Assembly (NCBI RefSeq): GCF_008641105.1
Contig: NZ_VTTI01000003.1
Location: 1-22,970 of the forward strand
From: Halopseudomonas salina
Lineage (GTDB): Bacteria; Pseudomonadota; Gammaproteobacteria; Pseudomonadales; Pseudomonadaceae
DNA: 22,970 nucleotides
Reading direction: 5' to 3'
Shown: positions 16,415 through 22,970 of the stretch, piece after piece
Layout of the letters: each line of letters opens with the position of its first letter
Numbering within the stretch: the first letter of the stretch is position 1
Position numbers and translations under genes: made by a program
Notes under the pieces: model-generated
Seen by the model: only the letters and a program-made list of their open reading frames with translations
Told to the model about the DNA's origin: nothing
Databases searched by the model: none

Positions 16415-16597
16415 ATGGCCAAAGCAAAAACCGAGATAGAGCTGGACGACGACGATTTCGTGGAAGAGGACGATACGCCTGATACGGATTCTTCAAGCAA
16501 TTCCAAGAACAGTCTGACCAAGCGCCGACTGATAGATAACTACCTTGAAGAGCGCCGCTTGCAAAAGCAGTTACTGGACTTTGATTTCGAGGAGTAA
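16415..16597 (+). CDS. PA3496-type small acidic protein, 60 aa
   Basis: It matches from memory the pseudomonad protein annotated as a PA3496-family putative envelope integrity protein, found downstream of nth in P. aeruginosa; the name rests on genetic screens and the mechanism is unclear. The N-terminal half is strongly acidic (ELDDDDFVEEDDTPDTDSS), and the C-terminal half is charged and probably helical (TKRRLIDNYLEERRLQKQLLDFDFEE). There is no signal peptide. GGAG stands 7 bases before ATG 16415. The same-strand position after nth agrees with the Pseudomonas gene order. Confidence 0.82.
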   Translation: MAKAKTEIELDDDDFVEEDDTPDTDSSSNSKNSLTKRRLIDNYLEERRLQKQLLDFDFEE

Positions 16598-16629
16598 TTC
16601 TGCCGAGCAGTTGCGCTAGCGACTTCGAC

Positions 16630-16669
16630 AGCGGCGGCGTGATCAGATATAAATATCTATCACACCGCT
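16630..16669. repeat. Long imperfect stem-loop after the PA3496-type gene
   Basis: AGCGGCGGCGTGAT (16630-16643) continues through CAGATAT and pairs with ATATCT followed by ATCACACCGCT (ending 16669), with one mismatch and one bulge around an AA loop. It stands 33 bp after the stop codon, but no T-run follows, so it could be a rho-assisted terminator, an mRNA-stabilising 3' hairpin or a protein site. Confidence 0.6.
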
Positions 16670-16752
16670 GACCCTTATAGATAAACATAATCAAACCCAT
16701 CGTATAATTCTGTTTTGACAGCTTCAGTGATTCGTATACTCTCTGTTCATAC

Positions 16753-16765
16753 GGGAATGATTCCC
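16753..16765. promoter_or_regulatory. Palindrome GGGAAT-G-ATTCCC upstream of the DUF2061 gene
   Basis: A perfect 6-bp inverted repeat around one base, 23 bp before the start at 16789. It could be an operator or part of a 5' hairpin. A TATAAT hexamer (16703-16708) lies 45 bp upstream without a good -35 partner. Confidence 0.3.
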
Positions 16766-16788
16766 ATTAACAGGATTTGGGGTATATC

Positions 16789-17007
16789 ATGATCAAGACA
16801 ACAACCTTCGCGATTATGCATTTTTTCATTGCCTTTGCCGTTGTATACGCAATGACCGGCAGCTTGCTGATCGGGGGTGCGGTTGCTCTCGTGGAGCCGG
16901 CAGTCAATACGGTCGCCTTTCACTTTCATGAAAAGATCTGGAAGCGGATAGAGCAGCGCGGTGGTGTCAATTTTGCTGGTCGGTTTCGCTCAGTCATTCG
17001 TGCCTGA
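16789..17007 (+). CDS. DUF2061 family small membrane protein, 72 aa
   Basis: The family is short, with two hydrophobic helices and unknown function. Here KTTTFAIMHFFIAFAVVYAMTGSLLIGGAVALVEPAVNTVAFHFHEKIW fits the domain pattern (K-x-x-x-(F/Y)-x-x-x-H, then GG-x-x-A-x-x-E-P, then N-T-V-A-(Y/F)-x-x-H-E); the basic tail KRIEQRGG...RSVIRA stays on the cytoplasmic side. ATG 16789 gives the family start; an in-frame TTG at 16777 is less likely. It is probably monocistronic. Confidence 0.85.
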   Translation: MIKTTTFAIMHFFIAFAVVYAMTGSLLIGGAVALVEPAVNTVAFHFHEKIWKRIEQRGGVNFAGRFRSVIRA

Positions 17008-17096
17008 AATAACCTGAATTACGCAATTTTAAGGGCGTTGAGGAACTAATTGCCGTATTTTGGGTACTACTTGTGAACCCGCCACGGAATAGCTCG

Positions 17097-18392
17097 ATGC
17101 CCAGACTCCTTCTCTCCCTTTTCTTCGCCACTGTTACGCTTGGTGCACCAGCGGTAAGCGCCGACGATTTCAGCTATCCGGACATCAACGCCTTTCTATC
17201 TACTATCGGAGGAACGCCAGAGCCTCTGCGTGCCACAGTACCTAGTGAACCAGATATTCAGCAGGAAGACCTGCGGGTCAGGGTGATACCGGACCGCACA
17301 CTCCCACCTGCTTTTGAGTTCTACAGTAAAATGGGCTTTCGCGTTGCCTGGCATGACGAGCCTGCACCCCTGGTCTTTCTTCTGGCCGGTAGCGGCTCGG
17401 GTTATGACAGCGCGCGTCTGGACTACCTGAAAGCGCTGTATTGGCAGGCCGGTATGCACGTGATTGTCATGTCTTCACCGACCAACTTCGACTTCATTGC
17501 TTCGGCTTCCACCAGCGGCCTGCCAGGCCTGGGCCAGAGGGATGCGCGCGATCTGCACACGGCAATGTCTGTAGCCCTGGAGCATGCACGCAACAAAACC
17601 GGGCTGGAGGCAACAGAGTTCAGGATGGTGGGGTTCAGCTTGGGAGCAATGAACGCGGCCTTCGTCAGCGAACTTGATGAACACCTGGGTCAATTCGACT
17701 TTACCCGAGTACTGATGCTCAATCCGCCCGTGAATCTGTACGACTCGATCAGGCGCCTGGATGCGCTATCCCACACCAACGTGCCGGGTGTAGACAGTAC
17801 CGAAAGTTTCTACGAACACATTTTCGACAAGCTCTCGCGTTATTTTGCGCAGCGCGGTGATAGTGATATCGAGAGCACCGTATTTGAAGGCATTCAGACC
17901 TCTGAAGAGGCGCTGTCCGATGCGGAAATGGCCATGCTGGTCGGCGCCGTCTTTCGCTTTGCTGCGGCGGATCTCAATTTCATGGCCGACCTGATCAACG
18001 ACAAAGGACGATACGCTCCTACTAACCAGCGTATTACAGTCAGCACTTCGCTTACTCCCTACCTGCGCCGAGCCCTGTTCTGTGATTTCAGCTGTTATGT
18101 GCGTAACCAACTGTGGCCTGACTGGCAAAGCCGCAATGCCGAGAAGACCATTGAAGACATGGCTTTTGAAACCAGCCTGCAAAGCATTGATGATCATATT
18201 TCCGGAAACACGCGCATGGCGGTGATTACCAATGCTGATGACTTCATTCTGACCCGGGAAGACTATCGCTACCTCGCCGACACCTTTGGAGAGCGTGCGT
18301 ACCTCTTCCCACGGGGTGGCCACGGCGGAAACTTGCAACACCAGGAGGTGACTGCACGCATGTTGAGTTTTCTCGAAGGAGCCAAACCATGA
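17097..18392 (+). CDS. Secreted alpha/beta-hydrolase paired with MlaA
   Basis: The protein (431 aa from this start) has an N-terminal signal peptide ending near VSA-DD (about residues 1-23), so it acts in the periplasm or at the envelope. The hydrolase triad is visible: nucleophile elbow G-F-S-L-G with S181, an acid in TNADDF (D381 or D382), and H409 in RGGHGG. An oxyanion-side LLAGSGSGYDS stretch lies near residue 95. The substrate is unknown; partnership with MlaA makes a lipid or phospholipid ester a plausible guess. GTG 17073 is an alternative start, but ATG 17097 with GGAA before it gives the better signal peptide. It overlaps the mlaA start by 4 bases (ATGA), which indicates co-translation. 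Confidence 0.82.
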   Translation: MPRLLLSLFFATVTLGAPAVSADDFSYPDINAFLSTIGGTPEPLRATVPSEPDIQQEDLRVRVIPDRTLPPAFEFYSKMGFRVAWHDEPAPLVFLLAGSGSGYDSARLDYLKALYWQAGMHVIVMSSPTNFDFIASASTSGLPGLGQRDARDLHTAMSVALEHARNKTGLEATEFRMVGFSLGAMNAAFVSELDEHLGQFDFTRVLMLNPPVNLYDSIRRLDALSHTNVPGVDSTESFYEHIFDKLSRYFAQRGDSDIESTVFEGIQTSEEALSDAEMAMLVGAVFRFAAADLNFMADLINDKGRYAPTNQRITVSTSLTPYLRRALFCDFSCYVRNQLWPDWQSRNAEKTIEDMAFETSLQSIDDHISGNTRMAVITNADDFILTREDYRYLADTFGERAYLFPRGGHGGNLQHQEVTARMLSFLEGAKP

Positions 18393-19147
18393 GCCGGATT
18401 GCAATCAGCCTTGTTTGCATGTGTGCGGCGGGTAGCCTGCACGCTCAACAAAACGTACCCGAATATACCGATCCGCTTGAAGGCATTGTTATTCACGAGG
18501 GTAAGGGTTATCAGTTTGAGCGTTCCAGCCTTCGTGCGTTGAATGTCCAGGATCCGATTGAGGGATTCAACCGCCGTATCTACAGGTTCAACGCGCGCTT
18601 TGACGACCTGGTCTATCTGCCTGTGGTGAATACCTATGAGTGGGCTACACCCAGCTTTGTTCGGACGGGTGTTTCCAACGTTTTCAATAATTTGGGAGAT
18701 GTTCCCAATCTGGGCAACAGTCTTTTACAGGGCAAGGTGCGCAAGAGCATGCGCACAACAGCCCGCCTGCTGTTCAACAGCACACTGGGTGTTCTGGGCC
18801 TGTTTGATGTGGCAAAGAAAATGGGGCTGCCACAACAGAAGGAGGACTTTGGTCAGACACTGGGATACTACAAGGTGCCACCAGGACCCTATCTGGTTCT
18901 ACCGTTCCTCGGGCCCTCCTCCCTGCGCGATGCTACTGGACAGGCAGTGGACTGGACGTTTGAAGACTACGTGGAATTTCTCAACAACCGTGAAGTGAAA
19001 AACAACAATCCTTCGCTCTGGGCTCTTCAAGCTGTGGATTTGCGCTATCAGAATGAATTCCGCTACGGCGCCCTCGACAGCCCCTTTGAATACGATCAGG
19101 TGCGGTATCTGTATACCAAGCTACGTGAGTTGCAAATCAGCCAGTGA
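18389..19147 (+). CDS. mlaA: MlaA (VacJ) family outer-membrane lipid-asymmetry protein without a lipobox
   Basis: MlaA family proteins sit in the inner leaflet of the outer membrane and pull out misplaced phospholipids for retrograde transport by the Mla system. The domain shows DPIEGFNRRIYRFNARFDD, RTGVSNVFNNLGDVPNLGNSLLQGK, and GVLGLFDVAKKMGLPQQKEDFGQTLGYYKVPPGPYLVLPFLGPSSLRD (quoted in parts), all family blocks. The N-terminus MSRIAISLVCMCAAGSLHA-Q is a signal peptide, but the expected lipobox cysteine is Ser (AAGS), and it looks cut by signal peptidase I after SLHA. Known E. coli MlaA is a lipoprotein. It is 252 aa and overlaps the preceding hydrolase gene by 4 bases. No other mla gene is in the window. 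Confidence 0.92.
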   Translation: MSRIAISLVCMCAAGSLHAQQNVPEYTDPLEGIVIHEGKGYQFERSSLRALNVQDPIEGFNRRIYRFNARFDDLVYLPVVNTYEWATPSFVRTGVSNVFNNLGDVPNLGNSLLQGKVRKSMRTTARLLFNSTLGVLGLFDVAKKMGLPQQKEDFGQTLGYYKVPPGPYLVLPFLGPSSLRDATGQAVDWTFEDYVEFLNNREVKNNNPSLWALQAVDLRYQNEFRYGALDSPFEYDQVRYLYTKLRELQISQ

Positions 19148-19153
19148 GGCAGT

Positions 19154-19188
19154 TGCAAGCTGCAAGCCTCAAGCTTCAAGCGGCAAGT
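19154..19188. repeat. Degenerate 7-bp tandem repeat, five units (NNCAAGC)
   Basis: Five consecutive heptamers keep CAAG in frame, with variable first two bases: TGCAAGC twice, CTCAAGC, TTCAAGC, GGCAAGT. It starts 7 bp after the mlaA stop. Its orientation is opposite to that of the array at 19293-19369, so together they form a large inverted repeat. GCTGGAA units near 19230 may be further decayed copies. Confidence 0.7.
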
Positions 19189-19292
19189 TGTCCGAGTTGG
19201 TTGGGGGTTGGAGCTTCGAGGTGGGCTTTTTGGCTGGAAGCTGGAAGCAGTCTGAGTGAAAGCCGGTTTCGGATCTGGGTTGGCTCCGGCTT

Positions 19293-19369
19293 TAGCTTGT
19301 AGCTTGTGGCTTGCAGCTTGTAGCTTGCAGCTTGTAGCTTGTAGCTTGCAGCTTGTGGCTTGTGGCTTG
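19293..19369. repeat. Degenerate 7-bp tandem repeat, eleven units (YRGCTTG)
   Basis: Eleven consecutive heptamers read TAGCTTG, TGGCTTG or CAGCTTG, varying only in the first two bases. The reverse complement (CAAGCYR) is the same unit as the perfect array at 22895. The array is bounded by CCGCTCC, the reverse complement of the GGAGCGG-like edge of the other array. It lies between the convergent mlaA and ycgN genes. Two copies of GCCGGGCCTA follow at about 19383-19402 and reach the ycgN stop codon. Confidence 0.85.
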
Positions 19370-19399
19370 CCGCTCCCGGCTCGCCGGGCCTAGCCGGGC

Positions 19400-19852
19400 C
19401 TAGCCGACTCTGAAGATGATGTGCTCTTCCCAGTCATCTTCCGGGACGGCGTCTTCGGCTTTCATGCGGCCAGCCTGGGAAATGCCTGCGCCGTGAACGG
19501 CGTCCGGGTCGCCGCAGATCAGGTGGTGCCAGGGAGGCAGTTCATTGCCTTCGGCTATGCGGCGATATCCACAGGTGGGTGGTAGCCAGCCGAATTTGGC
19601 GGCATCGCCCGGGGTGAGCTGGATGCAGTCGGGTACGTAACGCACGCGGTCAGCGTAGTTGCTGCACCGGCAGGTGTTCAGATCAAGCAATTTGCAGGCG
19701 ATGCGGGTGTAGTAGATGGCGTTGGCATCGTCTTCGTCTTCCAGCTTCTGCAGACAGCATAAACCACAGCCGTCACAGATTGACTCCCACTCTGCCTGGT
19801 CCATTTCCTCCAGGGTCTTGCGCTGCCAGAACGGCTCTACACGTTGTGCCAT
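19400..19852 (-). CDS. ycgN: UPF0260 (YcgN) family cysteine-rich protein, 150 aa
   Basis: The family has a CxxCxxCC cluster of the zinc/iron-chelating type; its exact role is not known. Here CDGCGLCC (C26, C29, C32, C33) is followed by further conserved cysteines in [25 protein letters not shown] and ICGDP. It begins [17 protein letters not shown], the usual family start, and is full length at 150 aa. AGGAG lies 8-9 bases before the ATG, inside the end of the upstream glutaredoxin-like gene, 2 bp away, so the two are an operon. Its stop codon lies in a GCCGGGCCTA repeat. Confidence 0.92.
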   Translation of the reverse strand: MAQRVEPFWQRKTLEEMDQAEWESICDGCGLCCLQKLEDEDDANAIYYTRIACKLLDLNTCRCSNYADRVRYVPDCIQLTPGDAAKFGWLPPTCGYRRIAEGNELPPWHHLICGDPDAVHGAGISQAGRMKAEDAVPEDDWEEHIIFRVG

Positions 19853-19854
19853 GA

Positions 19855-20118
19855 TCAGTTCTCCTCGCCCAGCACATCGGCAAGAAAGACCATTGCACTG
19901 GCCAGGTCGAAGGGCCAGTCCAACTCCGCACCGGTGTCTTCTCGGCGTAATACTGGTATGCGCAATTGATATCGCTCCATCATCGCATCGCTTTCGGTAA
20001 TATCCTGCTCGCGGGGGCGTAGTCCGTTACCTTGCAGGGGCGCCAACTCAAGAGTCGCGGCCTCGCACAGGTGGCAGGCGGTGGTACCGTAAAGCGTCAG
20101 ATCAGGAACAGCGTTCAT
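19855..20118 (-). CDS. Glutaredoxin-like protein, 87 aa (DUF836 type)
   Basis: A small thioredoxin-fold protein with the redox motif C15-H-L-C18 in [13 protein letters not shown] and the conserved cis-proline segment RIPVLRR. The length and the HLC motif fit the glutaredoxin-family DUF836 group, whose substrates are not established. ATG 20118 has no good ribosome site; an in-frame TTG at 20142 is possible. It is the first gene of the pair with ycgN and divergent from the dGTPase-like gene, separated by about 157 bp that must hold both promoters. Confidence 0.85.
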   Translation of the reverse strand: MNAVPDLTLYGTTACHLCEAATLELAPLQGNGLRPREQDITESDAMMERYQLRIPVLRREDTGAELDWPFDLASAMVFLADVLGEEN

Positions 20119-20275
20119 GGGCGGTAGTGTCAGAATTAGCAAATGAGAAGATGGCCGTTATTGCCGGGCATATGGTAACCCGGAAGCGCCCGACAGAACA
20201 TGACCAGACAGCCCAGCTGATGCTTGGCAGCTCCGGCGCCATGCAACATACTCAAGACCCTGCATGGAGACAAGA

Positions 20276-21604
20276 ATGGATTGGGAAACACTGCTGTGCC
20301 GCGAGCGACTGGGCAAACCGGTTGCGAGTAACGAAGAGTTGGGCCGCACGCCCTTTCACAAGGACCATGACCGGGTTATTTTTTCTGGCGCTTTTCGCCG
20401 GCTGGGCAAAAAGACTCAGGTGCATCCGGTATCAAGCAATGATCATATTCATACTCGCCTGACGCACAGCCTGGAAGTCGGTTGCGTTGGGCGTTCACTG
20501 GGTATGCGTGTAGCCGAGATGCTCAGGGGGGAATTACCCGCCTGGTGCGAGCCCGCCGACATCGGAGTGATCGTGCAGGCCGCCTGTCTGGCCCATGACA
20601 TAGGCAACCCGCCCTTTGGCCATTCCGGTGAAGACGCGATCCGACACTGGTTTCACCAGGCTGACCGCAAGGGCTGGCTGGAGCCGTTGACGGACGCGCA
20701 GCGTCTGGACTTTCTCAGCTTCGAGGGTAACTCTCAGGGTTTCCGTGTGCTGACCGAGCTGGAGTACCACCAGTTCGAAGGCGGTATGCGCCTGACCTAC
20801 GCGACGCTTGGCGCCTACCTGAAATACCCCTGGACGGCTCGCCACGCTGACAGCCAGGGATACAAGAAACACAAATTCGGCTGCTATCAGGCCGAGTATC
20901 CATTGCTTGAGCAGATTGCCGGCAAGTTGGGCTTACCCCTGCAGGCCGAGCAGTGCTGGGCTCGCCATCCACTGGTCTACCTGGTCGAAGCAGCCGATGA
21001 CATATGTTACGGCTTGATCGACCTGGAAGATGGCATGGAGATGGAGCTGCTGGATTATTCCGAGGTTGAGCACCTGTTGCTGCAGTTGGTTGGCGATGAC
21101 CTCCCGGAAACCTATCGCCAGCTCGGCGCAAAGGACTCCACCCGCCGGCGTCTGGCTATTCTGCGCGGAAAGGCGATCGAGCATCTGGTCAACGCTGCGG
21201 CGGAGGCTTTCATCAATCAACAGACGGCATTGCTGGCTGGCACCTTGAAAGGCGACCTTGTCGAGCATATGCACCCCAATGCTCGGCGCTGCGTGCTCGA
21301 AGCCAAGAACATGGCCCGCGAAAGAATATTCCAGGACAAGCGCAAGACCCTGCATGAGATCGGCGCCTACAGCACGCTTGAGACTCTACTGGACGCTTTC
21401 TGCGGTGCGGTCAACGAGCAGCATGCAGGCCAGAATCTGAGTTTCAAACACCAGCGGATTCTCGACCTGATGGGCAACAATGTGCCCAAACCTGACTGGG
21501 ATCTGTATCGCAGTTACCTGCGGGTAATCGACTTCATTGCCGGCATGACTGACCTGTATGCCGCCGATATGGCCGCACGGATTCGTGGTGTCAGCCCTGC
21601 CTGA
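20276..21604 (+). CDS. Deoxyguanosinetriphosphate triphosphohydrolase-like protein (HD domain)
   Basis: The family hydrolyses dNTPs to nucleoside plus tripolyphosphate and controls dNTP pools. The metal-binding HD signature is present: H64 in RLTHSLEV, then H107 and D108 in [14 protein letters not shown], with a later Asp in [15 protein letters not shown]. The start [12 protein letters not shown] and the block [15 protein letters not shown] are typical. It is 442 aa from ATG 20276, chosen because GGAG stands 7 bases upstream; an in-frame ATG at 20264 is less likely. Family members of this branch are often annotated dgt-like rather than true dGTPase. Its last 14 bases overlap the convergent gene on the other strand. 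Confidence 0.93.
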   Translation: MDWETLLCRERLGKPVASNEELGRTPFHKDHDRVIFSGAFRRLGKKTQVHPVSSNDHIHTRLTHSLEVGCVGRSLGMRVAEMLRGELPAWCEPADIGVIVQAACLAHDIGNPPFGHSGEDAIRHWFHQADRKGWLEPLTDAQRLDFLSFEGNSQGFRVLTELEYHQFEGGMRLTYATLGAYLKYPWTARHADSQGYKKHKFGCYQAEYPLLEQIAGKLGLPLQAEQCWARHPLVYLVEAADDICYGLIDLEDGMEMELLDYSEVEHLLLQLVGDDLPETYRQLGAKDSTRRRLAILRGKAIEHLVNAAAEAFINQQTALLAGTLKGDLVEHMHPNARRCVLEAKNMARERIFQDKRKTLHEIGAYSTLETLLDAFCGAVNEQHAGQNLSFKHQRILDLMGNNVPKPDWDLYRSYLRVIDFIAGMTDLYAADMAARIRGVSPA

Positions 21605-22460
21605 GAGCCCGCTCGGTGTCGAGGCGCAAGTGCTCAAGCAGCAGATCAGCGAGCATGTAGTAGGCGCTGACGGCCTGTGTGGCGATATTGAAAAACTCTC
21701 TGGCACGCAAGGCGCGATGAGAAGGATCACGCAACAGAACGTCTATAGCCTGGAGTAGTTCATCGACCCTGTCTTCTGCCTCGCGCACTGGTTTAGCCAG
21801 GGCATCTCGCAGAGTAGGCTCAACGCTCAATTTGGCAGGTGCCAGATACAGCTGTTGGTGGACAAGCTGGCAAAGGCGCTCGAGCTCCTGGTGCTGCACC
21901 TCATTATTGTGCCGACGTGCGGCGATGCCCGTGCCCACCGCTCTGGTCTTGCCAAGCAATTCGGCATTCTTTAACAGGTCAAGCCAGAGCCCTTCGGGTT
22001 GCGGCGCCAAACCGCCGAGGCATATGAGGTCATGGCGATGGCCCAGGGCTTCAATTGTGGCAAGTATCAGGCTGGTCAGATCGTGGTGCAGTTGCAACAC
22101 CTTGAGCGGGTCTCCCGCGTGGCGCGCCTGTTCTATCTGCTCCCACAGGGGAATCACCTGGCGCCATGAGTCGTGCCAGGCCAGATTCGCGCGATGACCC
22201 TCGGTACGCTCAAGCAACCTTGTGACGTGGGCATTTACGGTCCAGCGATCACTTTCCAGGGCATGGGCGCCCGACATGACACCAAAACAGAGACCCCGAT
22301 GCCGCTGTGTTTGCTCCAGCAATTCACGTAGCAACCGCAATTGACTGATGGCTCGCATGCGCGCCTCCAGGCGTAATCTGGCAGCACGTCGTTTTTGCCG
22401 GGCGCGTGCAAACAGCAGCCCGACCAGCACCCCAATCCCTGTGAGCAGCCACCAGACCAT
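21591..22460 (-). CDS. Membrane-anchored helical protein of unknown function
   Basis: I do not recognise a named family with confidence. One N-terminal membrane helix (about residues 3-20) is followed by a basic stretch ([18 protein letters not shown]) and then a soluble helical domain of about 250 residues. The segment [18 protein letters not shown] resembles the QxxRGLS helix of nitrate/nitrite-sensing (NIT) domains, which is only a motif likeness. ATG 22460 follows GGGAGG; an adjacent in-frame GTG (22463) is less likely. It lies 18 bp downstream of gloA on the same strand and so is probably co-transcribed with it. Its 3' end overlaps the dgt-like gene by 14 bases. Confidence 0.7.
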   Translation of the reverse strand: MVWWLLTGIGVLVGLLFARARQKRRAARLRLEARMRAISQLRLLRELLEQTQRHRGLCFGVMSGAHALESDRWTVNAHVTRLLERTEGHRANLAWHDSWRQVIPLWEQIEQARHAGDPLKVLQLHHDLTSLILATIEALGHRHDLICLGGLAPQPEGLWLDLLKNAELLGKTRAVGTGIAARRHNNEVQHQELERLCQLVHQQLYLAPAKLSVEPTLRDALAKPVREAEDRVDELLQAIDVLLRDPSHRALRAREFFNIATQAVSAYYMLADLLLEHLRLDTERALRQG

Positions 22461-22478
22461 CACGCCTCCCGCAGCCGC

Positions 22479-22871
22479 TTAAACCTCAGAGCGGCCTGAT
22501 AACAGTTCTATCCGATATCCATCCGGATCTTCGACAAACGCCAATACGCGAGTGCCGTGCTTCATTGGTCCTGCTTCACGTACCACATTGCCGCCTGCTG
22601 CCTTGATCTGCTCACAGGCCTTGTAGACATCCAGCACCTCGATCGCGATATGGCCATAGCCATCGCCCAGATCATAGTGGTCGATGTCCCAATTGTAGGT
22701 CAGTTCAAGTACGGCATTTTCAGCTTCGTTGCCGTAACCGACAAAAGCCAGAGTGAAACGCCCCTCTTCGTTATCCTTACGGCGAAGAAGAGTCATGCCC
22801 AGCACCTCGGTATAGAACGCGATTGACGCGTCCAGGTTACCGACGCGGAGCATGGTATGGAGAATGCGCAT
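22479..22871 (-). CDS. gloA: Lactoylglutathione lyase (glyoxalase I)
   Basis: It converts the methylglyoxal-glutathione hemithioacetal to S-lactoylglutathione, detoxifying methylglyoxal in the cytoplasm. The metal ligands H5, E56, H74 and E122 all sit at the E. coli enzyme positions, and the short form (130 aa, without the extra loops of zinc-type enzymes) fits the Ni/Co-activated bacterial class. Conserved text includes [27 protein letters not shown] and [16 protein letters not shown] lies about 9 bases before the ATG. Upstream, 24 bp away, begins a perfect 7-bp tandem repeat array that runs to the window end. Confidence 0.97.
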   Translation of the reverse strand: MRILHTMLRVGNLDASIAFYTEVLGMTLLRRKDNEEGRFTLAFVGYGNEAENAVLELTYNWDIDHYDLGDGYGHIAIEVLDVYKACEQIKAAGGNVVREAGPMKHGTRVLAFVEDPDGYRIELLSGRSEV

Positions 22872-22894
22872 GATGGCAACCTTCGGTTGAGCGG

Positions 22895-22970
22895 CAAGCT
22901 ACAAGCTACAAGCTACAAGCTACAAGCTACAAGCTACAAGCTACAAGCTACAAGCTACAAGCTACAAGCT
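22895..22970. repeat. Perfect 7-bp tandem repeat array (CAAGCTA), cut by the window end
   Basis: Ten identical copies of CAAGCTA plus six bases of an eleventh, without a single mismatch. It is preceded by GAGCGG, the same edge (in reverse complement) as the array at 19293-19369. It lies in the 5' region of gloA, 24 bp from its start codon. Being perfect, it may be recent or able to change length by slippage. Confidence 0.95.

Noticed and set aside
16715..16740. TTGACA and TATACT as a promoter for the DUF2061 gene
   Set aside because: The spacing is 14 bp, too short for a normal sigma-70 promoter.
19154..19369. Repeat arrays as a possible CRISPR
   Set aside because: Units are 7 bp and directly joined, with no spacers and no cas genes nearby.

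Overview
The window reads as chromosome of a gammaproteobacterium of the Pseudomonas/Halopseudomonas group. The main evidence is the block metG - rnfABCDGE - nth - PA3496-type small acidic protein, together with DUF3297, DUF1456, MlaA, UPF0260, a dGTPase-like protein and a GloA whose metal ligands sit at the E. coli positions. An ice-binding lipoprotein and an Rnf pump suggest a cold or marine lifestyle; this is inference. I see no rRNA, tRNA or CRISPR array.

Region 1 (1-4207) is accessory DNA and looks like the distal end of an integron gene-cassette array. Three attC-like sites (1-80, 680-737, 3699-3776) are read in one orientation. Between them lie an unrecognised 198-aa cassette protein, a broken cassette gene, an AFG1/ZapE-type AAA+ ATPase gene that looks eukaryotic or alphaproteobacterial rather than gammaproteobacterial, the left end of an IS5-like transposase gene, a 5'-truncated gene with a possible caspase/CHAT-type His/Cys pair, the last 20 codons of higB, an intact higA antitoxin, and a GFA-family cysteine-rich protein. 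The 16-bp sequence TGCGAATAAGTCCCTA occurs on both sides of the ATPase gene. The region shows repeated recombination: gene ends are joined out of context and the array has lost several genes.

Region 2 (4260-7299) holds small conserved genes (DUF3010 on the minus strand; DUF3297 and DUF1456 on the plus strand), a strong bidirectional terminator, and a minus-strand ice-binding lipoprotein with two Ig-like domains.

Region 3 (7612-16303) is housekeeping: methionyl-tRNA synthetase, then a tightly packed rnfABCDGE-nth operon encoding a membrane ferredoxin:NAD+ oxidoreductase / SoxR-reducing complex, with endonuclease III as its last gene. RnfC has a long tail of four repeats.

Region 4 (16415-22970) holds the PA3496-type protein, a DUF2061 membrane protein, an alpha/beta-hydrolase-mlaA pair with a 4-bp overlap, a convergent intergenic region full of degenerate 7-bp repeats, a ycgN-glutaredoxin pair on the minus strand, a divergent dgt-like gene, an unrecognised membrane-anchored protein, and gloA. 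Directly upstream of gloA is a perfect array of the same 7-bp repeat, which runs off the window end.
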